Below are positions 40,101 through 43,100 of a DNA stretch of 64,000 bases, one piece after another (within the stretch, counting starts at the first letter, position 1; each line of letters begins with the position of its first letter). The position numbers were made by a program, and so were the translations under genes. The notes below the pieces were generated by a model. It did not search any database and was not told the DNA's origin. It saw nothing but the letters and a program-made list of their open reading frames with translations. Source of the DNA: Tridacna crocea (lineage: Eukaryota; Mollusca; Bivalvia; Cardiida; Cardiidae); the NCBI GenBank assembly GCA_943736015.1, contig OX031065.1, positions 47,594,992 to 47,658,991 of the forward strand, read 5' to 3'.

Positions 40101-43100
40101 ACATCTCTTTCTTACCCATACAAGACAAATCTCATTATTTAACTCTTTACCAAATGACAAAATTTAAACTGTGCCAAAATCAAAGCATTTGCAGATGACA
40201 AAATGAATGCTACTGCAAAATTAAAAGGTGGGTATTTAGAATTTTTACATCTCACCAATTTAAAAAATATATGTATCACTGAAATTCATATGAAAAAATA
40301 ATACAAATCATTAAAAATTAAGATTCATAAAATTACAAAAAAAAATTTTTTTTGATGGTGTTCCCTTAAAAGGCTACGTAGCCTCTTAAGATATTTTTAG
40401 ATTTCGCGCCAAAAATCAATAAAGCATTATGGGAATGTCAAGTGACTAGCATGTGACTCATAACGCTTAAATTCCATTACATAACAAACATGTAATAATT
40501 ATTTTGCATAATGTCTTCTTCGGATGCTATGTTTGAAACTTTGTCTGTGTATTCCTGTATGTAAATGAACGAATTGATCGTCTAAAATTAGAACATGTCT
40601 CCCATTGATGTCAACCTGGGCCGTAGTAAATCTCTATTTTCTCGTGTTGTCGGATGGTTTTCGACTACTGGGGTTTTATGAATGAAAATTAAAAGGCTTT
40701 GGGAGTGTAAGAATGATCTTTTTGCATTTTTGTAAAATTTTCGTCCCAAGATCTGAAGGGCCACCTTTAAATTTGTTTTGGGAAAGGTAGAAAACATTGT
40801 GGGAAAATGGTCACCAGCATTTTCTCCTTTTCCCTCAATGTTTTCAAAGGCTTTTCTGTCGGAGTCGTTAAAAGTCGGGATTGTGTGGTGAAGAGTTAGG
40901 CAATGTTAAATTTATTATCTGGTAATGTGTTCAATTTGGACCGAGCTGAAATTTCATTGCACTATAAAGAGTTTGCAACTAGTTACCTCTGTGATATTTA
41001 GTGTGCTCTTTACAGAGATGTGAATATTCATTGCAGCTTGAAAAGAGAGTTAGAGAAATACAGAGATGGTTGAAGATAGATGATAAAACAACACAACAAT
41101 GGAAAGTAAGGAAAAGTTTTCCATGCACATATGTACAGTTTTATGTAGACTTTTTTGTGTGACTTTATCTCTCTCACACATGAGAAAAAAAATAGACTTG
41201 TCAGAATTGAAGGTACCGTAAAACGGGGTTTTTTATACGTGCTGCCAATTTGTACTAATTTTTACGCATCAAAAAGATATGTAAAAATTTGACGTGTAAA
41301 TAATTACAGCATAAAACCGTTGTATTGTATCAATATGAAATAAAGGGTTATCAGTATGTAATACCTGTGCACTAAATACATGCAATATAAGAATTTTTTC
41401 ACTTGTGTTCTGATTACATGTGATATGACTTCTCTCAATCAGTCATCTCTATTTGGATATTTTAAGCCACGGGTTCCGTGCCCAAATAGAAAACTAACAG
41501 AGAATTCCAGTCCATACTAGATCTATACATGAATTGAATATTCAGGTTAAAAATGCTTTGACACCATGTAAACGAGGCACCTTCATGATACTCAACACGT
41601 TGATTATGGCGGTGATGAGAATTTGACTTGGCATTGGGCTGCTTCAAAAATGTCACGAATGGGTCTTGTGAAAACGTGGCTGTACAACTGCAAAACCAGA
41701 GTTTTTAAAATTTTGATGAACTAAAGGAGGGCTTTCTAAACAGAGTGAAAAAAGTAATGACAGATGACAGTGTGCCTCCACAGATAGTTATCAATTATGA
41801 CCATACAAGTATCTGTTAAAACAGTTATTTGCACGTCAAAACAATTACCACTATTTGCACGCCAAACAAAGAGTGACATTTTTCTTTCAACCGGTATTTA
41901 AAACAAACAATACACTTATAATCTTAAATGAAAGAGCGGACAATGCACTGATAGTTTTAATGCTGTAATTTTTTACGCATGTTTAGAATTAGTAAAAAAT
42001 AAAATCGTAAAAATTTAAATCACATGTTTTTAGCTCAAATTCGTAACTTTTTACAGCAGTAAAAAAAACCTGTTATATGGTATTTGCAGACAGCAATACA
42101 AATATGACACTAAAATCTTGTCTGTACAAGGATGGAAAACATTGTGGGAAAAGGAGAAAATGCTGGTTACCAGCATTTTCTCCATTTGCCACAATATTTT
42201 CATATGGCTTCTTCCACATGGTTGTTAAAGGTCAGGATTGTGTGGTAAAGTTTTACATTATGTATTATGTTTGTATCTGAAAATTAATATGAACTGTGCT
42301 GGGGGAAACCCTTGATGCATTAATATAGCAAGTCATCACAATAAGTATTAACCCATTACCACACAATCCCTACTTTTGACGCCCCTGAGAAAGAAGCCTT
42401 TAGAAAACATTGTGGGAAAAGGAGAAAATGCTGGTAACCAGCATTTTCTCCTTTTCCCACAATGTTTTCTACCCTTCACGAAACAAAATTTCAAATTTGC
42501 AGTCACTTTTGTCATCTGCAAATGCTTTCAATTTGGACAAATCTAAAATATTGTCGTTCGGTAATGAGTTAATCCATAAAATCCATATTTGTCTAACAAA
42601 CTGGTAGCTCGGTAAGTAGCTTTCAGGACATGAGAAAAGGTGTCGTGGGTTGGATCCCTGGCTCGACCAATTGCTTTCTGAGGATTGAAGATAGTCACTG
42701 CAACAAGATTCATTCTGCTCTCACAGCTGACCATTGCCAGGAGGATGGTTATTGTGGGAAAGCAGCCAGTGGCTTGGAATTGAAATTGTGTGGAGTACTC
42801 ACTGATGGGAGAAACTCCAGGAAAACATGGATAGGTGTACTGATGGTTAGTGCAGGAGGTTAAATGTACATAAATTACCAATATGTATGGGGTAGTGGGG
42901 CACAGGGGAACTGTCCTCATTGTCTTTGATGGAGTAGAAAACATTACCAGCTGGTAACAAGCATTTTCTCCATTTACCAGTGTTTTAAAAGGCTTTTCCT
43001 ACAGGGTCGTTAAAACTTGTGATTGTTTGGTAAAAAGTTAACACTGGAAATGAAAATAGGATTGCTTTGAAGGCCTCCAAAACACGAAATGCACTTTCTA

